From: Allodiplogaster sudhausi | Taxonomy: Eukaryota > Nematoda > Chromadorea > Rhabditida > Diplogasteridae | DNA: 64,000 bases | Direction of reading: 5' to 3' | Assembly (NCBI GenBank): GCA_945643635.1 | Contig: CALZFC010000020.1 | Coordinates: forward strand, 1,220,001-1,284,000 | Part shown: positions 32,311-44,300 of the stretch, in pieces | How positions within the stretch are numbered: position 1 is the stretch's first letter | How the letters are laid out: each line of letters starts with the position of its first letter | Program-made: the position numbers and the translations under genes | The notes under the pieces: generated by a model | The model's database searches: none | Told to the model about the DNA's origin: nothing | Seen by the model: only the letters and a program-made list of their open reading frames with translations

Positions 32311-33296
32311 AGAGAAATTTCAAGTACAAACAATGTCTAAGTGTTCATTTGTACATATATAGAATGATAAGCCACAACAATGTTAGAAATGGACGAATCG
32401 TGCCGCAATATGAAAATCAGAGCCTATTGAATAACTCGGTGTATGCTCAACCAAATGATAAGATCTGAATATAACTGGAATCAGTATTTTCCGGCACATC
32501 GAGCACAATGTGTTTTTAAATGTAATTTTACAAGTATGTATTTAAGTTAACTTTTTGAGAAAATAAACACAGCACATTGACTAAAGTGAAGCTTACTTTT
32601 TCCAACTTTTCTTTAGCTACTTTTTTTCTTATGTTCTCGTTCTTACTTAGTTAACGCATCTCTTTGTCATGTTTTTTATTTATATTAGTGCCTTTTCGAA
32701 TATACATTTCTGGATCCTTGGGAGCATGGGCGAGGTGAGAGGTGCAGTGCAATCTGATGCACTTGTGCAACAATTGTGCAATACTGATGCAAGGCTATTC
32801 ACGTGTTCGGAGACGTGACGTCTCTTTTCTTTTAGCTCTCGAAACAAAGCGCTCTCTCGCTCATGGGCGGAGCTATGAAACAGCATGACCGAGGTATCTT
32901 TTTCTCTGAAAAAAGCGATCGCTCGTTCTTCAGAGCGAACATGAATTAACGAGAAACGATGGTAGAAATTATAGATGCCTGGCCACTGGCCGTGCTCAGA
33001 TAATTTTGGTTTCCAGAATCGCTTTTATTTGTCTATTGTGTAACAATACTATCTATAACTTCTCACCTCAGCTATCTGATATTTTATATTAGCGGCAGGT
33101 ATTTACTGCACCATATGATCACAATTGCCAATAATTGTTTAAGAATACGTAATAATGCGCATGATCTATAATCTGATATATATTTTAATACCAAGTAAGC
33201 TCGTCAAAAATGCCTTCAATTCATCTGTTCATGTTGTTGAGATATGTAATTGTGATGTATTCCTGTTTTCGCTGGCTCTTTGATTTCCAAGTCTCC

Positions 33297-33337
<41 letters not shown>

Positions 33338-34779
33338 CTTTCTTTCTTTCTTTCTTTCTCGCTCTAGCATTGTCTGATAAATTTTAACAATAAAAAATAC
33401 AGCTTCACTTTCGCTACTTTTTCATGTCTTTATCTTTATGCAGTATCGGCATGGCACTTTTATCGTACGTTATCTACGCCCATCATTCGTTTATAATTTC
33501 ATTTGCTTTATTGTTTAAAAGAGTTGTGGCACTTTGCCAAATAGTTCGCCTTGCTAACTTCGCTTGCTCTTACTCCTGCAAATTTTATTTTGAATACCAG
33601 AAAAAGAAAATAATGTTTCATTTTCCGCATTAACTTTTCCTCGTTTTGACAACCTGTATATTCATGCCTGAGACGACTAGGAAAAAATGGCTCACTTTCT
33701 CTAGCTAACCTTCCCCCTGCCTCCTTCTATCTCTCTTTGTCTCTCTCTTTATCTGTCTCTCTTTCTTTTCTATCTCTCTTTTACTTACGCTATCTCACTT
33801 TCTCTCTTTCTCACTTGCTCCCTTTCATTTTCTCTCACTTTTTTCTCTCTGACTCTCTCTGATTTCTTGTCTCTCTGCCGCTCTGTCACCTTTACTTTTT
33901 TCTTCGTTTTCTTCCTTCATCTTAGCCATTCCGCTTACTCATCCTTTCGATTCTTTGCACTTTCTGCTATCCTCGGAAACTTTTTTGTAACATCGTACCA
34001 TCTTGGCTGCCCACTGTCATTCGCTCACTTTCTATCTCTTGATCCTTATCTCTATCTCTCATACTCTCTCTCTTATCTCTCTTCTCTCTCTGTTTTTTTG
34101 CGCTTTTCTTTCTAGCACATTGCTACAACGATAGAAGTTGTCTTCTTTCTTAATCGATTGGCATTGCTGACCGAATGTCAGGGAGGAGAAGTGTGAGATA
34201 AAGGACGCTCATATGGTTTCTTTCCCTTTCATCTCTTTCTATCTCTCTCTCTCTCTCTGTCTCAAGACACAACTCGAGATTTCGAAATTTATCATATTCC
34301 CAGTAAATTTATCATCTTCTTCCTCTCTCTTCTGCATTATCACTTCTTCCAAACGAAATCCAAAAGAAAAGGAAGCAGCGCGAAACACGTTACTGATCAG
34401 ACGCGAGATGCAAGGAGAAAACACTATCACATTTCTATTACGACAAATTCTGCTTCAATATTGACAATTGGGTCCGATTTCCAAACAAAACCGAAAAGCT
34501 CATATGAAATATTCGACTATTTACATAGTTGCTCGTGGGAAATTATTGTGAACATTTTAACAGATACTGACTTGAAAAAGTTGAGACGTGTTGTTTCAAA
34601 TCTCAAGTGAGATGTCGTATTCCAGACATGATATATGCCTCGAATACAACACGTTCTCAAAAGGATTTGTTCTAGGGGGCGGTAAGATGTATTTCTATTT
34701 GTATAATTGATTATTTTCACGATATTCTCCTTATAAAAAATATGATATATAATTGATGTCTCACAATTTCGTATCGACG
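32311..34779. other. Intergenic; pyrimidine-rich low complexity
   Basis: No gene supported. (CT)n at about 33296-33334 followed by (CTTT)n, and a CT/TCTC-rich stretch 33700-34130 whose Leu/Ser/Phe frames are composition artefacts. A further CT run is at 34240-34262. Confidence 0.5.
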
Positions 34780-35400
34780 CGCCATATTCACAAGGTGCAG
34801 TCAGCTTTTCCTGGTGGGGTAGAACTTATGTTAATCAAGCCCACCCCCTTCTGTTAAAAGCGGTATCTCTTAAGGCACCATTATTGGCTCTCATGTTCAT
34901 CATTTACACTGCCGACCTCACTTCTCATTTTTTCGCTCAGGGGGCAACTTTTCGCAGCTTCGCTGATGATCTTATAATATTTTGGTCTTTTCCGCCACCT
35001 TATACCGATCCTGATCTCCAGTTCGCCACGTAGTCTCTATTTGGGATGACACCCCGCAGCTTCCCTTGCCGTTGACAAATGCTCTGTTCTCCATATCGGT
35101 AGAACTAATCCGCAAATTGCATGTTCGCTTAAAAACGCTCCTCTCGCTTCAGTCGATTATGGTTACTCAGAACTGTCCATCGCGCATGGTGAGGAAAGGA
35201 ACCGATTCCTTTCACACCCTCCTCTTATGGTTAGAGCCCGTCGGGAAGATTTTGATTTCACTCTGACTTGTCGCCTTATATTTGGTCATAGGAAACTGTG
35301 CCCCATTTCTTTTAACTCCGTCGTTTTCGAACGCATGACCTCTAATTTAAACTCACTTGCTCTCAATCAGTATCTCTCTGTTTTGCTCGCTGTTTCTCTA
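34780..35400 (+). mobile_element. Non-LTR retrotransposon (LINE) reverse-transcriptase remnant
   Basis: Translating through frame breaks gives PLLALMFIIYTADL, then RSFADDLIIF (FADD at 34959-34970), the RT catalytic motif of LINEs, then VDKCSVLHIGRTNPQI about 35064-35110, the usual DKC..LH.G block after it, and a later CRLIFGHRKLCPIS stretch. Spacing and order fit a Jockey/CR1/RTE-type RT. Stops and frameshifts show it is dead. Confidence 0.75.
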
Positions 35401-36012
35401 ACACTCTCTCCCTCTCCCTCTCTCGAAATTATTTTTCTCATACAAGATAATAAAATTAATAAAATAAAATTACAATGGCATCTGCCCTTATCTGCCATAC
35501 AAAACATAGTTATATAGACAAATGAATGTGAAGCTATGCAACCCACTCAAAACCAAAATAAAAAGACCAAATTTTCCAAAGTAATTTCTAAGCAGGAAAG
35601 GTGTACCATTACCATTATCACGAGTAAATACAGAGCCAATGTGATTCTCTGTTTTGTAAAGGCACACAGTTGCCTAGTTATCAAGACGCATCTCTTTCTT
35701 CCATTCTATCAGAGCAGATCTTGCATAAGGGAATGATGATATTTAGATATGTACATATGTATGTATATATGTAGTTTTGCTATGAATGACGACTTGTGCT
35801 GTCGATGAGGTTGTATTGCAATTAATTGTAAGCAGAGAAATCGAAGTATCTAATTACTACGTATGATATCAAAAACTTAAAAATAATTTAAAAACATCTA
35901 GGAAAATTCAAATAGATTGAGTTGAATGCTCCTCTAAAACAAATATGATGAATCAATACAAGTGGCGCTTAAACAACGTCAAAAACCAAACTTTACAAAA
36001 GGGACTGGGCAG
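35401..36012. other. Non-coding, duplicated at 48130-48496
   Basis: The stretch GCCTAGTTATCAAGACGCAT to ATGAATCAATACAAGTGGCG is shared with 48150-48460 and in part with 901-1045. No gene. Confidence 0.5.
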
Positions 36013-36119
36013 TTGTACGTGTACTACAACTACCACAGTCCCTTCTACTGGCTGCTGTACAAGATACTGGTCGTCTCTCGACCGGGAGACTATGACGATA
36101 TCGATGAAGTAGATATAAG
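36013..36119 (+). pseudogene. Orphan receptor ECL2 exon upstream of MTET locus 1
   Basis: Between GGGCAG and GTCAAG: LYVYYNYHSPFYWLLYKILV, then VSRPGDYDDIDEVDI. It is homologous to the exon between TM4 and TM5 of receptor gene 3 (46037-46139). No neighbouring receptor exons are present, so it is a displaced exon, or an exon reused in the transcript of the next gene. Confidence 0.55.
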
Positions 36120-36650
36120 GTCAAGATGAGTGCGAGACTTCGAAAATAATTCTTTGTTTTAATTTTTTTAAATTTTTGGGCAGCGAGGATCGCATTGCTT
36201 CATGGTCGATTCCAGCTCTAAAGATTTTGCTTTGACAACGAGGCCATGCCTCGTTCTCAATTATGAGTGCTAAACGTCAATTTCGACATAGGCAATATGC
36301 AAATTTCACTTCGAACAATTAACAGGTGGATTTAATTAGCCATTAACTGCGACTTGCGCGGCATATGCTGACCGCTCTAGCACATTTCACATTTGCATCG
36401 ACTGGGTTCATCACAAAGTGGGATCTTATCCTCCTCTCTCAGTTGCTATATCTCATCACTCAGTCACTTGCTGAATGCCGTGTAAATTCGGCCGCTGAAT
36501 TTGATGCTTACTGCATGCATGCCTTTGCATGAAGCCTTCTACCATTAATGAATCGAAAGCAAAGAGTCTCATTATAGCACTGCTCGCTTACTTTTTTTCG
36601 TCCTAATTTTCGAACCAGAATATTTTTTCTGTCTCATAATTCCAGGAAAG

Positions 36651-37417
36651 ATGTCTCTTCTGCCATCAACTAACCATTCCAACGCCGCGAACAGCATTAC
36701 TAATGACGAGTTCGAAGTGATCTGTGCCGTCGGTGAGCAGTCTCGTTCATTGATTAGTAGATAGTTTTAAAATAGGACAGTTATTTCTGCTCCATAGACC
36801 AAAAATTTTTGATCGCCAAATTGGGTGGGGGTTCTTATTGTTAGTACGAGGAACACGAACGTATATAGCAATAAATATTTTTCACTATTTTGTCCTAAAA
36901 ATATAAATCGCCAAACGGGGTTCATTGCTAAAGAGAATACGAATATGACCTTTATTAGATTTTTTTAAACATTTTGTTACAGAGTCCACCTACGAATCGA
37001 TCGACCGGAACATGTCTCTGCTGCCGTTGTCTCTTCTTCCACAGGGCTACATTGGAGATAACACATCGACCGTTACTACGAATGGCGGTACGCATCTCGA
37101 GACGGCCCTGCTCAATCGTCAGTTAATTAAGCTACTGATTATTTGTGTCATCTAATTAATGGTAAGTAGTAATTTTTTTTCTGAAGACTGTCAAAAATAT
37201 CACCACATGAGTAGTTTATTATATATAAATTTCAAGTTCATATATATTTATTTCGGATTTAAACCACACGATGATATATTTCGCAGAGTCCGTCTACAGT
37301 ACGATCACTCGAGTTGACGTCGGTAATAATGTGGATGTAGAAGGCCGCAATAGTAGCATCTCCTCTTCCCGCGACTCATCTGTCGACATGTACCGCGCTC
37401 ATGTAACTTTTTATTGA
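36651..37417 (+). CDS. MTET locus 1, upstream short gene
   Basis: ATG at 36651, nine bases after TTCCAG. Exon 36651-36732 (MSLLPSTNHSNAANSITNDE to CAV, phase 1), exon 36983-37087 (STYESIDRNMSLLPLSLLPQ to TVTTNG), exon 37286-37417 (ESVYSTITRVDVGNNVDVEG, Ser-rich SSISSSRDSSVDMYRAH, then VTFY and TGA). About 106 residues, polar, Ser/Asn/Thr-rich, no TM. If the second intron (donor GTACGC) is retained, exon 2 reads on to TAA with a hydrophobic end LLNRQLIKLLIICVI, which is also kept in locus 2. The donor CAT|GTAACT just before the stop could alternatively splice in frame to the 37508 exon and make one long protein. Function unknown. Confidence 0.5.
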
Positions 37418-37507
37418 GTACATTTCCAAAATATAAAATTGTTGTTTAAGTGAAAAAAATTAAATAGTTTAAATTGGAAGAATAAAGTAATGTTTCAAGA
37501 AAAATAG

Positions 37508-38287
37508 ATGACCGAAACGACCGAACGCCTGAAGAAGCACTTGAACAAGCTCGAGGACTTCTCTACTCACGCCGAACAATTGAAGCAGAGCGCTACACAG
37601 GTCTTAATATATACAGTAACGTGCAAAAAGATACGAACATCATGATATTTTGCAATATTTTCCTTCAACGTAGACGAAACTTCATGAAATTTTCAGGGTT
37701 GTCTTTGTATGCTGTTAGAATTACAGTAGCAGATTATTGGTTTCATTGATCAAATAAGGACTAGAAAAAAATCAATAATTCGAATTACCCAGTTTTGCAC
37801 ATTTAGGCATGCAAGACAAAATGATTTATTTCTTGGATATTCTGGTAGTTTATATTGGATAGATGGTAGATCTGCATTCCAGAACATCCCTGCGTCATCA
37901 CTATTTGTTCGCACTTTGAACACCGCTGTCAACTTTGGCCCGGACCGCAGAAGTGCTAAAAGTGGTGTTGTGCAGGGGTCAGTGTTTGGAAAACGGTTTT
38001 GCCTATCTATTATGATAGTGAATAGGATTTTCAATCTTCAGCAGCCTTATTTCATCACGGGCTTCATGATTCCACAAAGCGAGGGCCAGATCGTTTGAAT
38101 ATACCCTGGCAAAGAGCAGAAATTTCGCGTCAGAGGAAAAATCCATCCAAAATTGGGAAAATGCGTATGCGCAATACATCTGTAACGCATACTGCATAAA
38201 GTGTGGCACATTTCATCATAAATTGGCTCATAATTTGTTCAACTCAGGGTGAATTTCATTTAATTATCCGCAACCCCCAGGGTTGTA

Positions 38288-38344
<57 letters not shown>

Positions 38345-41300
38345 GTACATTTTCGGGCCCCGGGCAGATGTTGGCCCCTTCCAGAATGTTCTAGAAAATT
38401 CCACATGTTTGGGCAGAATTTTTCCCTTTGGAACCTTCTGGAATTTTCCTAGAACCGGGGCAGACCTTGGCCCCTTTCGGAATCTTCTGAAAAATTCCAC
38501 ATCCCGGGGCCGAATCTGGTTCCGGAATGTTCTGAAAAATTCCACAGCCTGTGGCCGAAGTCGGTTTAAAGAGCATGATAAGAGCTATCGGTTATAAAAA
38601 CGAAATTTCAGAATCATCAAGTTATGACTGCTTTCTGGGCATGGGTATTTTAAACTTCGATCGCTATTATCTCGAAAGAAATGTTTTGCGTGATTTGTGT
38701 TGCTCCGGATTGGGGGTGCTGAAATTACATCAAAAAAATACCTAACCGGGCGAAGATGCTTTTCAGTCCGCTCAACTAAAGTCAGCTATGGAGTCTCTGA
38801 CGGCAGAGAACTCGAACCTACGACAGAAATGCGACGAGACGGAGAATGAGGTTAGCAAAGGTCGTGTTGAAGGATTCTGCGATTTGTTTTTCACCTCCCC
38901 CGAGGAAGTATTGGCCTGAAAAACCCGAAAACATCTCTTTTCTCTATTTTTACGATTGTTGCAGCTTAAAACTTTTTCTCTCTCCGAGTCCTTTTTAAAG
39001 AGCATGATAAGAGTTACCGATTATAAAAACCATATTTCAAAAATATCAAGTTATGACTGCTTTCTGGGCATGGGAATTTTAAACTTAGATCGCTGTTATC
39101 TCGAAAGAAATGTTTTGCGTGATTTGTGTTGCTCCGGATTAGGGGTGCTGAAATTACAACCAAAAAATACCTTACCGGGCAAAGATGCTTTTCAGTCCGC
39201 TCAACTAAAGTCAGCTATGGAGTCTCTGACGGCAGAGAACTCGAACCTACGACAGAAATGCGACGAGACGGAGAATGAGGTTAGCAAAGGTCGTGTTGAA
39301 GGATTATGCGATTTGTTTTTCACCTCCCCCGAGGAAGTATTGGCCTGAAAAACCCGAAAACCTCTCTTTTCTCTATTTTTACGATTGTTGCAGCATAAAA
39401 CTTTTTCTCTCTCGGAGTCCTTTTTAAAGAGCATGATAAGAGTTACCGATTATAAAAACCATATTTGAAAAATATCAAGTTATGACTGCTTTCTGGGCAT
39501 GGGAATTTTAAACTTAGATCGCTGTTATCTCGAAAGAAATGTTTTGCGTGATTTGCGTTGCTCCGGATAGGGGGTGCTGAACTTACAACCAAAAAATACC
39601 TAACCGGGCGAAGATGCTTTTCAGTCCGCTCAACTAAAGTCAGCTATGGAGTCTCTGACGGCAGAGAACTCGAACCTACGACAGAAATGCGACGAGACGG
39701 AGAATGAGGTTAGCAATGGTCGTGTTGAAGGATTATGCGATTTGTTTTTCATCTTCCCCAGAGGAAGTATTGGCCTGAAAAACCCGAAAGCCCCTCTTTT
39801 GAGATCTATTTTTACGATTTTTACAGCATAAAATCTTTTTCTCTCTCCGAGACCTTTTAAAAGAGCATGAAAAGAGCTACCGATTATAAAAACGAAAATA
39901 CAAAAATATAAAGTTATGACTGGGTTATGGGCATGGGAATTTTAAACTTAGATCGCTGTTATCTCGTAAGAAATCTTTTGTGTGATTTGTGTTACTCCGG
40001 ATTGAGTTGCTGAACTTACAACCAAAAAATACCTTACCGAGCGAAAATGCTTTTCAGTCCGCTCAACTAAAGTCAGCAATGGAGTCTCTGACGGCAGAGA
40101 ACTCGAACCTACGACAGAAATGCGACGAGACGGAGAATGAGGTTAGCAATGGTCGTGTTGAAGGATTATGCGATTTGTTTTTCATCTTCCCCAGAGGAAG
40201 TATTGGCCTGAAAAACCCGAAAACCTCTCTTTTCTCTATTTTTACGATTGTTGCAGCATAAAACCTTTTCTCTCTCTGAGTCCTTTTTAAAGAGCATGAT
40301 AAGAGCTATCGGTTATAAAAACGAAATTTCAGAATCATCAAGTTATGACTGGTTTATAGGCATGGGAATTTTAAACTTCGATCGCTGTTATCTCGAAAGA
40401 AATGTTTTGCGTGATTTGTGTTGCTCCGGATTGGGGGTGCTGAAATTACATCAAAAAAATACCTAACCGGGCGAAGATGCTTTTCAGTCCGCTCAACTAA
40501 AGTCAGCTATGGAGTCTCTGACGGCAGAGAACTCGAACCTACGACAGAAATGCGACGAGACGGAGAATGAGGTTAGCAAAGGTCGTGTTGAAGGATTCTG
40601 CGATTTGTTTTTCACCTCCCCCGAGGAAGTATTGGCCTGAAAAACCCGAAAACATCTCTTTTCTCTATTTTTACGATTGTTGCAGCTTAAAACTTTTTCT
40701 CTCTCCGAGTCCTTTTTAAAGAGCATGATAAGAGTTACCGATTATAAAAACCATATTTCAAAAATATCAAGTTATGACTGCTTTCTGGGCATGGGAATTT
40801 TAAACTTAGATCGCTGTTATCTCGAAAGAAATGTTTTGCGTGATTTGTGTTGCTCCGGATTAGGGGTGCTGAAATTACAACCAAAAAATACCTTACCGGG
40901 CAAAGATGCTTTTCAGTCCGCTCAACTAAAGTCAGCTATGGAGTCTCTGACGGCAGAGAACTCGAACCTACGACAGAAATGCGACGAGACGGAGAATGAG
41001 GTTAGCAAAGGTCGTGTTGAAGGATTATGCGATTTGTTTTTCACCTCCCCCGAGGAAGTATTGGCCTGAAAAACCCGAAAACCTCTCTTTTCTCTATTTT
41101 TACGATTGTTGCAGCATAAAACTTTTTCTCTCTCGGAGTCCTTTTTAAAGAGCATGATAAGAGTTACCGATTATAAAAACCATATTTGAAAAATATCAAG
41201 TTATGACTGCTTTCTGGGCATGGGAATTTTAAACTTAGATCGCTGTTATCTCGAAAGAAATGTTTTGCGTGATTTGCGTTGCTCCGGATAGGGGGTGCTG

Positions 41301-44300
41301 AACTTACAACCAAAAAATACCTAACCGGGCGAAGATGCTTTTCAGTCCGCTCAACTAAAGTCAGCTATGGAGTCTCTGACGGCAGAGAACTCGAACCTAC
41401 GACAGAAATGCGACGAGACGGAGAATGAGGTTAGCAATGGTCGTGTTGAAGGATTATGCGATTTGTTTTTCATCTTCCCCAGAGGAAGTATTGGCCTGAA
41501 AAACCCGAAAGCCCCTCTTTTGAGATCTATTTTTACGATTTTTACAGCATAAAATCTTTTTCTCTCTCCGAGACCTTTTAAAAGAGCATGAAAAGAGCTA
41601 CCGATTATAAAAACGAAAATACAAAAATATAAAGTTATGACTGGGTTATGGGCATGGGAATTTTAAACTTAGATCGCTGTTATCTCGTAAGAAATCTTTT
41701 GTGTGATTTGTGTTACTCCGGATTGAGTTGCTGAACTTACAACCAAAAAATACCTTACCGAGCGAAAATGCTTTTCAGTCCGCTCAACTAAAGTCAGCTA
41801 TGGAGTCTCTGACGGCAGAGAACTCGAACCTACGACAGAAATGCGACGAGACGGAGAATGAGGTTAGCAATGGTCGTGTTGAAGGATTATGCGATTTGTT
41901 TTTCATCTTCCCCAGAGGAAGTATTGGCCTGAAAAACCCGAAAGCCCCTCTTTTGAGATCTATTTTTACGATTTTTACAGCATAAAATCTTTTTCTCTCT
42001 CCGAGACCCTTTTTTTAAAGAGCATGAAAAGAGCCACCGATTATAAAAACGAAAATACAAAAATATAAAGTTATGACTGGGTTATGGGTATGGGAATTTT
42101 AAACTTAGATCGCTGTTATCTCGTAAGAAATCTTTTGTGTGATTTGTGTTACTCCGGATTGAGTTGCTGAACTTACAACCAAAAAATACCTTACCGAGCG
42201 AAAATGCTTTTCAGTCCGCTCAACTAAACTCAGCTATGGAGTCTCTGACGGCAGAGAACTCGAACCTACGACAGAAATGCGACGAGACGGAGAATGAGGT
42301 TAGCAATGGTCGTGTTGAAGGATTATGCGATTTGTTTTTCATCTTCCCCCGAGGAAGTATTGGCCTGAAAAACCCGAAAGCCCCTCTTTTGAGATCTATT
42401 TTTACGATTTTTACAGCATAAAATCTTTTTCTCTCTCCGAGACCTTTTTTTAAAGAGCATGAAAAGAGCCATCGATTGTAAAAACGATATTTCAAAAATA
42501 TCAAGATGACTGGCTTATGGACATTTAAAAAAAACTTAGATCGCTGTTATCTCGAAGGGAATTTTTTCTTCGAAATTACGATTTTACAGTTTAAAGAGCA
42601 TGCGGAGTAGTACAAGTGATCAAGTTTTCAGCTATTTAGTAATCGAAATATTTTTTTGCAGAGAGCAGATCGAGCCTCATAGACTGGCTCTCTTAATGCC
42701 GGTTTCTTCAGATCATCCAGAAGAGCAACACCATTGATGAGCTGAATGCTCGTATCGTTCAATTGGAGAAGGCGAATAGCATCTTGGAGGATCAAGCCGT
42801 ATCTGCGGATTCCTAAATTTTATTATTATTTTATTGTGGCTTCATCTTTGAAATGTTTGCTCAAACTTTGCTGGGTTTGTGGAAAAGTATCCTTGCTGAT
42901 ATTTTTTCACAGAAGGAGAAGGCCGAGAGCTCTGAGGACTCGTCAGATGACTCGTATGCAAAGAATTCTAAGAAGACCCCGGCCAAGAAGGTAATAAAAT
43001 AAAATTGTAATGTTAGCAATATAAATGTTACAAAATTGTGCATAAATACATCTGTTTCATGTCTCAAGTTTTTGTAATATTGCAGACCGCTCAGAAGAAG
43101 AAGGCCGAGAGCTCTGAGGACTCTTCAGATGAGTCGGATAGCTCAGAGGACTCTTCAGATGACTCGGATGCTAAGAAGGCTAAGAAGACCCCGGCCAAGA
43201 AGGTAATAAAATAGAATTGTAATGTTCGCAATATAAATATTACAAAATTGTGCTTAAATACAGCTGTTTAATGGCTCGAGTTTTGTAATATTGCAGACCA
43301 CTCAGAAGAAGAAGGCCGAGAGCTCTGAGGACTCTTCAGATGAGTCGGATAGCTCAGAGGACTCTTCAGATGACTCGGATGCTAAGAAGGCTAAGAAGAC
43401 CCCGGCCAAGAAGGTAATAAAATAGAATTGTAATGTTCGCAATATAAATATTACAAAATTGTGATTAAATACAGCTGTTTAATGGCTCGAGTTTTGTAAT
43501 ATTTCAGACCACTCAGAAGAAGAAGGCCGAGAGCTCTGAGGACTCTTCAGATGAGTCGGATAGCTCAGAGGACTCTTCAGATGACTCGGATGCTAAGAAG
43601 GCTAAGAAGACCCCGGCCAAGAAGGTAATAAAATAGAATTGTAATGTTCGCAATATAAATATTACAAAATTGTGCATAAATACATCTGTTTCATGTCTCA
43701 AGTTTTTGTAATATTGCATACCGCTCAGAAGAAGAAGGCCGAGAGCTCTGAGGACTCTTCAGATGAGTCGGATAGCTCAGAGGACTCTTCAGATGACTCG
43801 GATGCTAAGAAGGCTAAGAAGACCCCGGCCAAGAAGGTAATAAAATAGAATTGTAATGTTCGCAATATAAATATTACAAAATTGTGCTTAAATACAGCTG
43901 TTTAATGGCTCGAGTTTTGTAATGTTGCAGACCACTCAGAAGAAGAAGGCCGAGAGCTCTGAGGACTCTTCAGATGAGTCGGATAGCTCAGAGGACTCTT
44001 CAGATGACTCGGATGCTAAGAAGGCTAAGAAGACCCCGGCCAAGAAGGTAATAAAATAGAATTGTAATGTTCGCAATATAAATATTACAAAATTGTGCAT
44101 AAATACATCTGTTTCATGTCTCAAGTTTTTGTAATATTGCATACCGCTCAGAAGAAGAAGGCCGAGAGCTCTGAGGACTCTTCAGATGAGTCGGATAGCT
44201 CAGAGGACTCTTCAGATGACTCGGATGCTAAGAAGGCTAAGAAGACCCCGGCCAAGAAGGTAATAAAATAGAATTGTAATGTTCGCAATATAAATATTAC

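Noticed and set aside
33867..34115. 82-codon Leu/Ser/Phe-rich frame that looks like membrane segments
   Set aside because: CT-rich simple sequence; hydrophobicity is a composition effect.
35066..35266. 66-codon frame after the RT remnant as a host gene
   Set aside because: It is an out-of-frame reading of the LINE fragment; the correct frame gives the VDKCSVLHIG block.
38767..42298. Regularly spaced near-identical 84-bp repeats resembling a CRISPR-like array
   Set aside because: Period is about 430 bp, the spacers are conserved rather than unique, and the repeats are phase-0 exons with splice sites in a nematode genome.
43513..44142. Minus-strand Ser/Glu-rich frames ([17 protein letters not shown])
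   Set aside because: Antisense shadow of the acidic cassette exons.
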